NCBI GenBank assembly: GCA_947502765.1
Contig: CANNBA010000016.1
Location: 1 to 52,725 of the forward strand
Direction of reading: 5' to 3'
Length of the DNA: 52,725 nucleotides
Origin: BACL11 sp945865535
Lineage (GTDB): Bacteria; Bacteroidota; Bacteroidia; Flavobacteriales; BACL11
This document shows positions 44,151-52,718 of the stretch, one piece after another. The notes beneath the pieces are model-generated. The model worked only from the letters and a program-made list of their open reading frames with translations, was not told the DNA's origin and did no database searches. A program made the position numbers and the translations under genes. Numbering within the stretch: the stretch's first letter is position 1; every line of letters starts with the position of its first letter.

Positions 44151-45299
44151 TTATGCTTTTACTCTTTTTAGTCTTCTTTTTATATTTGCTTCCACTACAT
44201 AATGATCAACAAGTGGTGCAAATACATTCATAAATAAAATCGCTAACATCATCCCCTCAGGATAAGCAGGATTAAATACCCTAATTAGTATTGCTAGCAT
44301 CCCAATTAAGATGCCAACAATTATTTTACCCTTATTTGTTTGAGATGCAGTAACAGGATCGGTAGCCATAAATACTGCCCCAAAAGCAAATCCTCCTAAA
44401 ATTAAATGTATATGAGAAGGCAATAACATAAACTCATTAGCTCCCCAAAGATTAAATAATAATCCCATTATATAACCCCCTGCAAAAACAGCAAGTATTG
44501 TTCTCCAAGAACCAACACCCGTAAATATCAAAATAGCGGCACCAATTAATATTGCAAAAGTTGATGTTTCTGCCGCTGAACCTGGCATACAGCCGTAAAA
44601 GAAGCTACCTAGCATACTCATATCTAGTGGAATATTTGCAGCTAAATTGCCTAAAGGAGTCGCTCCCGAAAAACCATCAACAGTAGGAAGCCCACCTGTA
44701 TGAATCCATACTTTATCGCCTGACATATATGATGGGTAAGCAAAGAATAAAAATGCTCTAGCAGTAAGTGCAGGATTCATAATATTCATTCCTGTGCCTC
44801 CAAATACTTCTTTGCCTATTACCACTGCAAATACAACCGAAATAGCCAGCATCCATAAAGGTATATCAATTGGCATAGTCATGGGAATTAACATTCCAGT
44901 AACTAAATATCCTTCATTTACGGAGTGTCCTCTATAAATAGCAAAAGCAAACTCAATACCTAATCCAACAGCATAGGAAACAATAATAAGTGGCAACATC
45001 TTTAAAGCCCCAAAAGTAAATGCTGACATTAATGTAAATTCTTGTCCTATTGCAGTAAAATGCTGATATCCTATATTCCACATTCCAAAAAACAATGCTG
45101 GCATTAATGCTAATAAAACTATAATCATTGTTCTTTTTAAATCAACAGCATCTCTAATATGAGAACCAGAATGAGTAGTATGAGCAGGAACAAATAAAAA
45201 TGTTTCAAAAGCATCATAAGCTGGATACATTTTTTCGAGCTTTCCTCCTTTCAAAAAATGAGGCTTAACAGAAGCTAAAATGTTTTTAAATAATTTCAT
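44151..45299 (-). CDS. nqrB: NqrB, Na+-NQR subunit B (covalent FMN, riboflavin, Na+ channel)
   Basis: The 382-residue membrane protein has about ten helices. The covalent-FMN motif is VDGFSGATPLGNLA, with the Thr of SGAT as attachment site. KEVFGGTGMNIMNPALTARAFLFFAYP and ATDPVTASQTNKGK are conserved NqrB stretches. NqrB holds the quinone site and the Na+ pathway in studied enzymes. The start is 1 base from the nqrA stop codon. Confidence 0.97.
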   Translation of the reverse strand: MKLFKNILASVKPHFLKGGKLEKMYPAYDAFETFLFVPAHTTHSGSHIRDAVDLKRTMIIVLLALMPALFFGMWNIGYQHFTAIGQEFTLMSAFTFGALKMLPLIIVSYAVGLGIEFAFAIYRGHSVNEGYLVTGMLIPMTMPIDIPLWMLAISVVFAVVIGKEVFGGTGMNIMNPALTARAFLFFAYPSYMSGDKVWIHTGGLPTVDGFSGATPLGNLAANIPLDMSMLGSFFYGCMPGSAAETSTFAILIGAAILIFTGVGSWRTILAVFAGGYIMGLLFNLWGANEFMLLPSHIHLILGGFAFGAVFMATDPVTASQTNKGKIIVGILIGMLAILIRVFNPAYPEGMMLAILFMNVFAPLVDHYVVEANIKRRLKRVKA

Positions 45300-45300
45300 A

Positions 45301-46662
45301 TTAACTATTTTCTTTTCTTATTAAATCCAAACCATGACGGATAATGGATTGAACTTCAATTTTTGAAGTGCAAACAAACTCACACAGGGCTAAATCTTCT
45401 GGTGAAACTTCATAAATCCCTAAATTTTCCATCAGCTCAATATCCTCAATCATAATTGCTTTAATAAGCTGAGTAGGATAAATATCCATTGGTAAAACTT
45501 GCTCATATTCACCAGTCATAACATAAGCTCGTTCTTCTCCATGCATGTTGGCATTAAGTTCATATTTTTTAGTTGGAGTCAGCCATGATAAAAATGTTTT
45601 TGATGCAGAGAATTTATGTAATCCTAACTTCAACCAACCTAAAAATTCTTGCTCTTTACCTTCTTCAATAACGGTTACTGTGGTATCATAAAATCCTATA
45701 TTACCATCAATACTAATTTTAGTTCCTGTTAAAATATCACCAGAAATAATTCTATTATCTCCTTGTTTTAAATTATCAGTAATTAAATTAGAAACAGAAG
45801 CTCCAGAAATAGTTCTATAATATCTTGGTCTAGTAACTTGAGAGCCACTTAAGGCAACAATTCTTGAAACATCATACTTACCTTCAGTAAATAATTTTGC
45901 AATAGTAAGAACATCTTGAGGTTCAAGATACCAAATAGTTTCTCCTTTATTTATAGGTTCAATATGATGTATCTGAACCCCTACATTTCCTGCAGGATGA
46001 GGGCCTGAAATAGTATTTACTTCAACTCCTTTTGCTTGGGCAAACAACTTTGAACCATTAGTATTTCCATCAATATTTAGATGGGTTTTGCCTGAAGTCA
46101 ATTTAACAATATAATTCAATCCTTTTTGAAAAAGTTCCTCCATACCATAAAGTGCAAAATCATTATCAATAGTAAGTGGAGCTGATTTAAATGTAGAGAT
46201 AAATATTGCTTTTGGAATATCCACAGGATTTGCAATAATATCGTAAGGCTTTTGTCTTATAAATGGCCAAACACCTGATTTAAGCATGCCATCAATTATT
46301 TGTTCTCTTGATAAATCATTAGCAGATGAAATTGCAAAACTTTCATAAACAATCTCTGAATTCGCTTTAACTACTACTTCAAGTATTCTTCTTTTCTCTC
46401 CTCTTATAATATCTGAAATTTCACCACTTACTGGACTACAAAAAATGATTTTCTCATTAGATTTATCGAAAAAAAGTGGAGAACCAGCTTTTACTTTATC
46501 ACCAATTTCTACAATTAATTTTGGAGTTAACCCGTGGAAATCTGTTGGCTTTACCACATATTTAGTGGTCCTATCGTTAGGCTTTAATGAAGCATAAACT
46601 TTATCAGCATCACCAACTAAATTGATGGTTAAACCTTTTTTTAAGCTTATATCTTTAGGCAT
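45301..46662 (-). CDS. nqrA: NqrA, Na+-NQR subunit A
   Basis: I start at ATG 46662 (MPKDISLKKGLTINLVGDAD), the conserved NqrA beginning; a longer frame to 46707 adds 15 residues and would include promoter sequence. The 453-residue cytoplasmic subunit contains KPTDFHGLTPKLIVEIGDKV, VWPFIRQKPYDIIANP and the ISGPHPAGNVGVQIHHI motif. It ends near CEFVCTSKIEVQSIIRHGLD. It is the first gene of the operon, which continues nqrB-F and probably apbE. Confidence 0.96.
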   Translation of the reverse strand: MPKDISLKKGLTINLVGDADKVYASLKPNDRTTKYVVKPTDFHGLTPKLIVEIGDKVKAGSPLFFDKSNEKIIFCSPVSGEISDIIRGEKRRILEVVVKANSEIVYESFAISSANDLSREQIIDGMLKSGVWPFIRQKPYDIIANPVDIPKAIFISTFKSAPLTIDNDFALYGMEELFQKGLNYIVKLTSGKTHLNIDGNTNGSKLFAQAKGVEVNTISGPHPAGNVGVQIHHIEPINKGETIWYLEPQDVLTIAKLFTEGKYDVSRIVALSGSQVTRPRYYRTISGASVSNLITDNLKQGDNRIISGDILTGTKISIDGNIGFYDTTVTVIEEGKEQEFLGWLKLGLHKFSASKTFLSWLTPTKKYELNANMHGEERAYVMTGEYEQVLPMDIYPTQLIKAIMIEDIELMENLGIYEVSPEDLALCEFVCTSKIEVQSIIRHGLDLIRKENS

Positions 46663-46688
46663 CCTTTTTAAATTAGATTTTTCGTGTG

Positions 46689-46696
46689 CAAAGATA
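46689..46696 (-). promoter_or_regulatory. Candidate -7 box of the nqr operon
   Basis: The minus strand reads TATCTTTG, matching TAnnTTTG, 26 bases before the nqrA ATG. It abuts the candidate -7 box of the divergent plug gene. No -33 match at 19-base spacing. Confidence 0.45.
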
Positions 46697-46704
46697 TAAA
46701 TTTG
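46697..46704 (+). promoter_or_regulatory. Candidate -7 box of the T9SS plug gene
   Basis: TAAATTTG matches TAnnTTTG and lies 35 bases before the ATG at 46740, immediately next to the nqr box on the other strand. The -33 region overlaps the nqrA start. Confidence 0.4.
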
Positions 46705-46739
46705 CAATTAGCTTTAAGTAATTTATACCAAAATTTAAA

Positions 46740-48083
46740 ATGCCTTTTAACAACATATTAACACTGTTTTTTTTAAGCACTTTTTTTATGTTTTCGTGCC
46801 ACAGCACAAAAAAAGTTTATAAAGATGATTACAGCTCAGTAGATTCAGTTCTTATAGAGAAAATACAGCCAAAAATTGAAGAGATAATTACTTATAAAAA
46901 TCAAACTTTAAATCCTAATATAAAAACTGTTCTTTGCCATAAAAAGGAAGATGAGCTTTCATTAGCTATTATTAATTTAGCCAGTGATGACAAACTTTTA
47001 ATCAGTTTTGATGACCTTGATGGTGACAGAAAAAACTATTCCTATACCATTATTCACTGTAATTCAGATTGGACACCAAGCGATTTGATGCAAAGTGAAT
47101 ATATAGATGGATTTACTGAGCAAGCCATAAGTGATTATGAATTCTCTTTCAACACTATACAAAAATACACCCATTATAAATTTGAGTTTCCAGGGGCAAA
47201 TATCAAACCAATAATATCAGGCAATTACATATTTAAAATTTTTGAAGAAAATGGCAAAACTATTTTTTACAAACGCTTTATGGTGCTTGATACCAAACTA
47301 CATATTGACGCCAATGTAAGGCGTGCCACTCTAGCTGAAGACAGAGCTACCAAGCATGAAATTGACTTTACTATTAGGCATACGAATTTAGTAATTGCGG
47401 ACCCTTTTGCAGATATCAAAGTCCTTATTAAACAAAACAACAAAGAGGATAATGCCATCACTGATTTAAAACCTCAATTTGTAAGAAATGATGAGCTCAT
47501 TTACGATTATGAAGATGGCAATACCTTTTGGGGAAATAACGAGTTTCGTCATTTTGATTTTAAGAGTTTACGCTATCAATCTGAAAGAATAAAAAGTATT
47601 GATTTTGACAGCACTTACAATCATGTTTATCTTTTTAATGATAAAAAACGCCCTTTTGATCGCTACTCTATTGAGCCAGATATTAATGGAAATTTTATTA
47701 TTAAATCTCAAGAGGGCTGGAAATCTTCTATAGAAGCAGATTATGCTTTTGTACATTTCACTTTAGCTATAGATAACATTAGCTATGGAGATTTGTATTT
47801 GTTGGGAGCATTTTCTGATTGGGAACTAAAAGAAGATTTTAAATTGAAATACAATCCAGATCAGAAACAATATGAAGGAAATGTGTACTTAAAACAAGGA
47901 TACTATAACTATCATTATGCTTTAAAGGATACCGCTACAAAGCGTGTAGATGTAAGTTTTATTGAAGGAACACATTACCAAACCCGTAATGATTATTATG
48001 TGTATGTCTACTACCGTGGGGTAGGCGATAGATATGACAGATTTGTAGGTTTTTTGAAAACTTCCTCAAAAGAACTTTTTTAG
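46740..48083 (+). CDS. T9SS plug protein (DUF5103 family)
   Basis: The 447-residue protein has a signal with a lipobox-like FMFSCHST (Cys20), so it may be a lipoprotein. It shows the DUF5103 pattern: LLISFDDLDGDRKNYSYTIIHCNSDW, SEYIDGFTEQAISDYEFSFNT and PIISGNYIFKIFEENGK. A CBM48/E-set-like domain (about 345-395: LYLLGAFSDWELKE) and a C-terminal YYRGVGDRYDRFVGF follow. In the T9SS, the plug closes the SprA translocon pore when no substrate is present. Two complete T9SS-sorted proteins in this window fit a functional system. It is divergent from nqrA. Confidence 0.9.
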   Translation: MPFNNILTLFFLSTFFMFSCHSTKKVYKDDYSSVDSVLIEKIQPKIEEIITYKNQTLNPNIKTVLCHKKEDELSLAIINLASDDKLLISFDDLDGDRKNYSYTIIHCNSDWTPSDLMQSEYIDGFTEQAISDYEFSFNTIQKYTHYKFEFPGANIKPIISGNYIFKIFEENGKTIFYKRFMVLDTKLHIDANVRRATLAEDRATKHEIDFTIRHTNLVIADPFADIKVLIKQNNKEDNAITDLKPQFVRNDELIYDYEDGNTFWGNNEFRHFDFKSLRYQSERIKSIDFDSTYNHVYLFNDKKRPFDRYSIEPDINGNFIIKSQEGWKSSIEADYAFVHFTLAIDNISYGDLYLLGAFSDWELKEDFKLKYNPDQKQYEGNVYLKQGYYNYHYALKDTATKRVDVSFIEGTHYQTRNDYYVYVYYRGVGDRYDRFVGFLKTSSKELF

Positions 48084-48167
48084 AGAATTATTTAGTCCTT
48101 AGATAAATCCGTCTAAAGCAAAATTTTCTAAATTGAGATAATTTTTTGTATTATTGCACACAACCAA

Positions 48168-48183
48168 CTGTTACAAGCGACCC
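48168..48183. repeat. Left arm of an imperfect inverted repeat flanking the nuclease gene
   Basis: CTGTTACAAGCGACCC matches the reverse complement of 49353-49368 at 12 of 16 positions, including TGTTACA. It lies 17 bases before the nuclease ATG. Confidence 0.5.
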
Positions 48184-48200
48184 TTAAAAAACGACAAAAC

Positions 48201-49328
48201 ATGAAAAAAGTAGCGTTATTAATTTTGGCAGTCATCGCATTTCAGTCGTTGACTTTTGGGCAACAGGAGGTAATGACTACTACCGGAGGAAAAGTTTTAC
48301 TGTGGGAAGACGGTACTTGGATTTATGCAGACAGTGTTCCGCTTTACAATATAAAAGCACCTACTTTATCAAAACTCGAAATTCCCAAAACAAATCGAAA
48401 AGACATTGTAATTACACATACAGGCTTTGCACTACTTTACAATGAACCACATGAGCAGGCAAGTTGGGTAGCTTACGAACTAACAAAAGAAGAAACCAAC
48501 AAAATCTTTGAGAGAACAGATAAATTTATCACTGACCCGAAAGTAAAAAAAGGAACAGCCAACGACAAAGACTATGCAGGTTCAGGTTATGACCGGGGAC
48601 ATTTAGCACCAGCTTCAGATATGGGCTGGTCGTCAACTACAATGGCTGAAAGCTTTTACTACAGTAATATGAGTCCACAGACACCAAGCTTTAATCGTGG
48701 AGTTTGGAAAAAATTGGAGGAGCTTACAAGAACATGGGCAAATGAAAACAATTCAGTTTACATTGTAACCGGACCTGTTTTAACATCTGGCTTAACAACA
48801 ATTGGACCAAATAAAGTTTCTGTTCCTAACTATTATTACAAAGTAATTCTCGACTATACTGAGCCGAGTATAAAAGGTATTGGTTTTATAATCCCTAATA
48901 TTGGCTCAAGTGAGCCTTTGCAACAATTCGCTGTTTCTATTGACAGTGTAGAAAAATATACTGGATCAGATTTTTTTCCATTATTAGCTGACGATCAGGA
49001 AGAGCTTATTGAAAAAACATTGTGTATTAAGTGCTGGTCATGGAAAAGCGCTAAAGCACCTTCTGGAACAGAGGAAAATAAAAATTCTACATCTGTTCAA
49101 TGTAACGGAAAAACTAAGAAAGATGACAGATGCAAAAACAAAACCTTGAATGCAAGCGGCTACTGTTATTTACATGAAGCTCAACAAAACAATCAAACAA
49201 AGACGGAAACACAACAAACAAAAACAGAAAAAAGCTCAACATCTGTTCAATGTGCAGGAACTACTAAAAAAGGGAAAAGATGTAAGCGTATGACATTAAG
49301 TTCAAACGGAAGATGTCATCAGCATTGA
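48201..49328 (+). CDS. Secreted DNA/RNA non-specific endonuclease with two C-terminal Cys/His repeats
   Basis: The 375-residue protein has a signal peptide (about 1-20, ending LTFGQ), then GGKVLLWEDGTWIY. A beta-beta-alpha nuclease domain (about 65-275) carries the DRGH motif (131-134, catalytic His134) in GSGYDRGHLAPASDMGW and the metal-binding Asn165 in PSFNRGVW. Two 31-residue copies (295-325 and 345-375) of a C-x9-C-x10-C-x2-H pattern (QCNGKTKKDDRC..YCYLH; QCAGTTKKGKRC..RCHQH) end the protein and may bind zinc. By eye the gene is richer in G+C than its neighbours and is bracketed by inverted repeats, suggesting acquisition. Confidence 0.93.
   Translation: MKKVALLILAVIAFQSLTFGQQEVMTTTGGKVLLWEDGTWIYADSVPLYNIKAPTLSKLEIPKTNRKDIVITHTGFALLYNEPHEQASWVAYELTKEETNKIFERTDKFITDPKVKKGTANDKDYAGSGYDRGHLAPASDMGWSSTTMAESFYYSNMSPQTPSFNRGVWKKLEELTRTWANENNSVYIVTGPVLTSGLTTIGPNKVSVPNYYYKVILDYTEPSIKGIGFIIPNIGSSEPLQQFAVSIDSVEKYTGSDFFPLLADDQEELIEKTLCIKCWSWKSAKAPSGTEENKNSTSVQCNGKTKKDDRCKNKTLNASGYCYLHEAQQNNQTKTETQQTKTEKSSTSVQCAGTTKKGKRCKRMTLSSNGRCHQH
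49083..49325 (+). repeat. Duplicated 93-bp Cys/His unit at the nuclease C-terminus
   Basis: Units at 49083-49175 and 49233-49325 share ACATCTGTTCAATGT exactly and encode matched 31-residue segments. They are separated by a 19-residue Gln/Thr/Lys-rich linker. Confidence 0.75.
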
Positions 49329-49352
49329 TAATGACAAAGAAGAAAAATAGAG

Positions 49353-49368
49353 GGGCAGCCTGTAACAA
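49353..49368. repeat. Right arm of the imperfect inverted repeat flanking the nuclease gene
   Basis: GGGCAGCCTGTAACAA is inverted relative to the left arm at 48168-48183 (12 of 16 matches). The following bases (TGTGTAACCAATAGCGGG) repeat TGTAAC and are unlike the surrounding AT-rich DNA. The rest of 49369-49437 shows no gene or clear terminator. Confidence 0.5.
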
Positions 49369-49437
49369 TGTGTAACCAATAGCGGGTTAAGACCAAAACA
49401 CTCAACTTTTTAAATAGTCTCCCCTTTAGTAATTATA

Positions 49438-50409
49438 CTAATAATCTAGTAAATAAGCAAAAATTAATGGCACAACAATAGTTGCATCAGATTCAATTAT
49501 AAATTTTGGGGTATCAAGATCCAATTTTCCCCATGTTATTTTTTCATTTGGAACGGCTCCAGAATACGATCCATAGCTAGTAGTGGAATCAGAAATCTGG
49601 CAGAAATAACTCCAGAAAGGAGTATCTTCTCTCTCTAAATCTTGATAGAGCATTGGAACTACACATATAGGAAAATCACCAGCTATTCCTCCTCCAATTT
49701 GAAAAAATCCTATTCCAGTTTTGCCTGCATTTTCGGTATAATAATCTGCGAGCCACATCATGTATTCTATACCTGACTTCATAGTTGAAGGATTCAGTTC
49801 TCCTTTAATGCAATAGGATGCAAAAATATTTCCCATAGTTGAATCTTCCCAGCCAGGAACAATAATTGGCAGGTTTTTCTTGGCAGCAGCTAGCATCCAA
49901 GAATTTTTTGGATCTATTTGATAGTATTGTTCCAAAACTCCAGACAATAATAGCTGGTACATAAATTCGTGGGGAAAATATCTTTTGCCTTCTTGCTCTG
50001 CTTTTTTCCAAATATTAAAAACATGTTTTTGAAGCCTACGAAATGCTTCTTCTTCAGGTATACAAGTATCTGTAACTCTATTTAAACCTTTCTCTAATAA
50101 TTTCCATTCATCTTGAGGTGATAAATCGCGATACCCAGGGATTCGTTCATAACTCTCATGAGCTACTAAATTCATAATATCCTCCTCTAGGTTCGCTCCA
50201 GTACATGATATCAGATGTAGTTTGTCTTTGCGAATCATTTCTGCAAGAGAAATTCCTAATTCAGCCGTACTCATTGCCCCTGCAATGGAAACAAGCATTT
50301 TTTTGCCTGAATCTAAATGAGTTTGATATCCTTTTGCCGCATCTACCAAAGCTGCAGCATTAAAGTGTAGAAAGTTTTTTTCTAAAAAAGTTTTTATTTC
50401 TTGAGCCAT
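49438..50409 (-). CDS. Deoxyhypusine-synthase-like protein lacking the catalytic lysine
   Basis: The 323-residue protein follows the DHS fold along its length: GKKMLVSIAGAMSTAELGISL, LISCTGANLEEDI, LPIIVPGWEDSTMGN, then the NAD/spermidine region FFQIGGGIAGDFPICVVP, SDSTTSYGSYSGAVPNEKITWGKL. Eukaryotic DHS uses a Lys in GGG-x-x-KH; here the position reads GD, with no Lys. Bacteria lack eIF5A, so hypusination is not expected. It directly follows speB (shared ATG/stop base) and speA, so a polyamine-modifying role is inferred, possibly homospermidine-like. Substrate is not known. Confidence 0.88.
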   Translation of the reverse strand: MAQEIKTFLEKNFLHFNAAALVDAAKGYQTHLDSGKKMLVSIAGAMSTAELGISLAEMIRKDKLHLISCTGANLEEDIMNLVAHESYERIPGYRDLSPQDEWKLLEKGLNRVTDTCIPEEEAFRRLQKHVFNIWKKAEQEGKRYFPHEFMYQLLLSGVLEQYYQIDPKNSWMLAAAKKNLPIIVPGWEDSTMGNIFASYCIKGELNPSTMKSGIEYMMWLADYYTENAGKTGIGFFQIGGGIAGDFPICVVPMLYQDLEREDTPFWSYFCQISDSTTSYGSYSGAVPNEKITWGKLDLDTPKFIIESDATIVVPLIFAYLLDY

Positions 50410-51263
50410 TATAAGTGAAATTTATAAGACAATAGTTTATAATATAATTTAGCCGCCATAAAATCTGGAGCCGGCAATTCTTTAATAGGAGCTAACTCAA
50501 CAATATCAAATCCAACTACATTGTAATTTTTAAAAACTTGTTTTAACAAGTCCAATGTTTCATTCCAAAACAGCCCTCCTGGTTCAGGCGTTCCTGTAGA
50601 TGGCATTATGGAGGGGTCAAAGGCATCAAGATCAATAGTTATATATACATTTTCACCTAAAGATTTAATGACATCTTCTTTCCAATTTTTACTAGATCTA
50701 ATAGTATATGAAGTAAATAGTTTTTCTTTTTTAAAAAAAGGCAGTTCGATTGCATCCATACTGCGAATTCCAACTTGAACTAAATTTGTGGTTTTTGATG
50801 CCTCATGCAGGGCACAAGCATGATTGTATTTTGATCCATTATAGGATGGGCGTAAATCCGAATGAGCATCTATTTGCAAAACAGAGAGATTTGAAAATTT
50901 CTTTTTAAAAGCACGAATAGAACCAATACTTACTGAGTGCTCGCCTCCTAGCATGGTCACAAACTTATCTGTATCAATATATTTCTTTACACTTGCCTCT
51001 ACAGCCATTACCATAGACTCTGGACTTTTATTTTCTGTTACTATAGGAGCTAAATAAACTCCTTGCAAATAAACTTCTGATTGGGTTTCAATATCATAAA
51101 GCTCCATATTTTCTGAAGCTTCTAAAATGGCTTTGGGTCCTTTGTCTGCACCTTTTCCATAGGTGCTCGTCATGTCATAAGGAACCTGAATTAAAACGAC
51201 CTTACTATTTTCAAATAAAGAATTTTCATTTGGGATTCCTGCAAAAGTGCTACTTTTTTTCAT
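50409..51263 (-). CDS. speB: SpeB, agmatinase
   Basis: Agmatinase hydrolyses agmatine to putrescine and urea with two Mn2+. The 284-residue ureohydrolase has the metal motifs LGGEHSVSIG, VLQIDAHSDLRPSY and ITIDLDAFDPSIMPSTGTPE. The C-terminal VGFDIVELAP is also conserved. It receives its substrate from SpeA encoded directly upstream (14-base overlap) and passes putrescine onward, next to the DHS-like gene. Confidence 0.95.
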   Translation of the reverse strand: MKKSSTFAGIPNENSLFENSKVVLIQVPYDMTSTYGKGADKGPKAILEASENMELYDIETQSEVYLQGVYLAPIVTENKSPESMVMAVEASVKKYIDTDKFVTMLGGEHSVSIGSIRAFKKKFSNLSVLQIDAHSDLRPSYNGSKYNHACALHEASKTTNLVQVGIRSMDAIELPFFKKEKLFTSYTIRSSKNWKEDVIKSLGENVYITIDLDAFDPSIMPSTGTPEPGGLFWNETLDLLKQVFKNYNVVGFDIVELAPIKELPAPDFMAAKLYYKLLSYKFHL

Positions 51264-52653
51264 AGCCTAGTATTTTCATAAAATCTTTTGCATTTTGTTG
51301 TTTAGCGAATATTCTTGTTTTGATTTTTCCTTGCAGTGTTTTATTTATAATAAGATACTTAGGTTGTGGAATTAAACAATGTTGCAAGCCTTCAAAGCCC
51401 CCTAAAGCATCTTGATAAGCTCCAGTATTAAAAAATCCAACATATAAAGGCTTATTTAGCCCAAAAGTAGGCAGGTGTATTGCATTTCTATTTTGATCAG
51501 AGTTATAATAGTCATCACTATCACATGTTAGTCCACCTAACAAAACTCTTTCATATGATTTATCCCAATGATTAATAGGTAACATTACAAAGCGTTTATT
51601 TATAGCCCATGAATCTGGAAGTGTTGTAATAAATGAAGAGTCAATCATGTTCCATTTCTCTCTGTCATTTTGCTGTTTTTGCGATAATATTTCATAGAGT
51701 ATCGCTCCAGATTCACCTACTGTAAAGGAGCCAAATTCTGTAAATATATCAGGAACCGCAACTCCAGCTTGATCACACGTTGATTTAATTAAAGAAATAA
51801 TTTCCGATACAATATATTGATAATCATACTCAAATGATAACGAATCTTTTACAGGAAAGCCCCCGCCTATATTTAAACTATCGAGAGAATTGCAGATTTT
51901 TTTTAATTCAACATAAACATCTAAACACTTTTGCAATTCATTCCAGTAGTAGGCATTATCTTTAATACCAGTATTAATAAAAAAGTGAAGCATCTTTAGC
52001 TTAACATTAGTACTGTTTGCAATTTGCTTTTTGTAAAATGGCAAGATATACCTATATCCAATTCCTAGCCTGCTTGTATAAAATTGGAACTTAGGCTCTT
52101 CTTCTGAAGCTATACGAATGCCAATTTCAAATTTTTGATTTATCTTTTCTGTTAATAGATCTAATTCATCATCATTATCAATTATTGGTATACAATTGTA
52201 ATTGCCTGAATTTATTAGTTCGGCAATATTTTCAATATATTGATCTCTTTTAAATCCATTACAAATAATAAACGTCTCATTATTGATTTGTTTTTTAGCT
52301 TTTAATTTTTTTACAATATCAATATCGAAAGCTGAAGAGGTTTCAATATGGATGTCATTCTTTATTGCTTCTTCTATTACATGACTAAAATGAGAGCTTT
52401 TTGTACAATAACTATAGTGGTACTTCCCATTATAATTATGTTCTTTCATAGCGCTATTAAACCATTGTTTAGCAAGTTGGATATTCTCCGAGATTTTTGG
52501 CAAATAACATATCCTTAATGGCGTTCCATATTCTTTGATTATTTTTTGAATATCAATTCCATGCCAAGCTAGTGATTTTTTTTTGATTAAATGAAATTCT
52601 TTTTGAGGAAAATCAAAGGATTGTTCTATAAAATCTATATACTTATCTTTCAT
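51250..52653 (-). CDS. speA: SpeA, PLP-dependent arginine decarboxylase (fold III)
   Basis: The 467-residue enzyme is a short alanine-racemase-fold decarboxylase. The PLP lysine is expected in YHYSYCTKSSHF (about 77-88). The substrate-binding and phosphate-binding elements include NIGGGFPVKD and FTEFGSFTVGESGA, and the second active-site Cys lies in GGLTCDSDDYY. Arginine rather than ornithine or diaminopimelate as substrate is inferred from its coupling with agmatinase. The ATG at 52653 follows a promoter-like region. It is complete inside the window. Confidence 0.9.
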   Translation of the reverse strand: MKDKYIDFIEQSFDFPQKEFHLIKKKSLAWHGIDIQKIIKEYGTPLRICYLPKISENIQLAKQWFNSAMKEHNYNGKYHYSYCTKSSHFSHVIEEAIKNDIHIETSSAFDIDIVKKLKAKKQINNETFIICNGFKRDQYIENIAELINSGNYNCIPIIDNDDELDLLTEKINQKFEIGIRIASEEEPKFQFYTSRLGIGYRYILPFYKKQIANSTNVKLKMLHFFINTGIKDNAYYWNELQKCLDVYVELKKICNSLDSLNIGGGFPVKDSLSFEYDYQYIVSEIISLIKSTCDQAGVAVPDIFTEFGSFTVGESGAILYEILSQKQQNDREKWNMIDSSFITTLPDSWAINKRFVMLPINHWDKSYERVLLGGLTCDSDDYYNSDQNRNAIHLPTFGLNKPLYVGFFNTGAYQDALGGFEGLQHCLIPQPKYLIINKTLQGKIKTRIFAKQQNAKDFMKILGYEKK

Positions 52654-52710
52654 TTATCGAGTTATTTAATAGTGTTGATTTAATAACATTATAATTAATA
52701 AAAATTTTCA

Positions 52711-52718
52711 CAAATATA
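52711..52718 (-). promoter_or_regulatory. Candidate -7 box of the speA-speB-DHS operon
   Basis: The minus strand reads TATATTTG, matching TAnnTTTG, 57 bases before the speA ATG. Any -33 element would lie beyond the right edge of the window, so the match cannot be completed here. Confidence 0.45.

Noticed and set aside
48168..49400. Integron attC sites around the nuclease gene
   Set aside because: No GTTRRRY/RYYYAAC core pair and no integrase could be found; only the imperfect inverted repeats are claimed.
49438..50409. Hypusine synthesis function
   Set aside because: Bacteria lack eIF5A and the catalytic lysine is missing; only the fold similarity is claimed.
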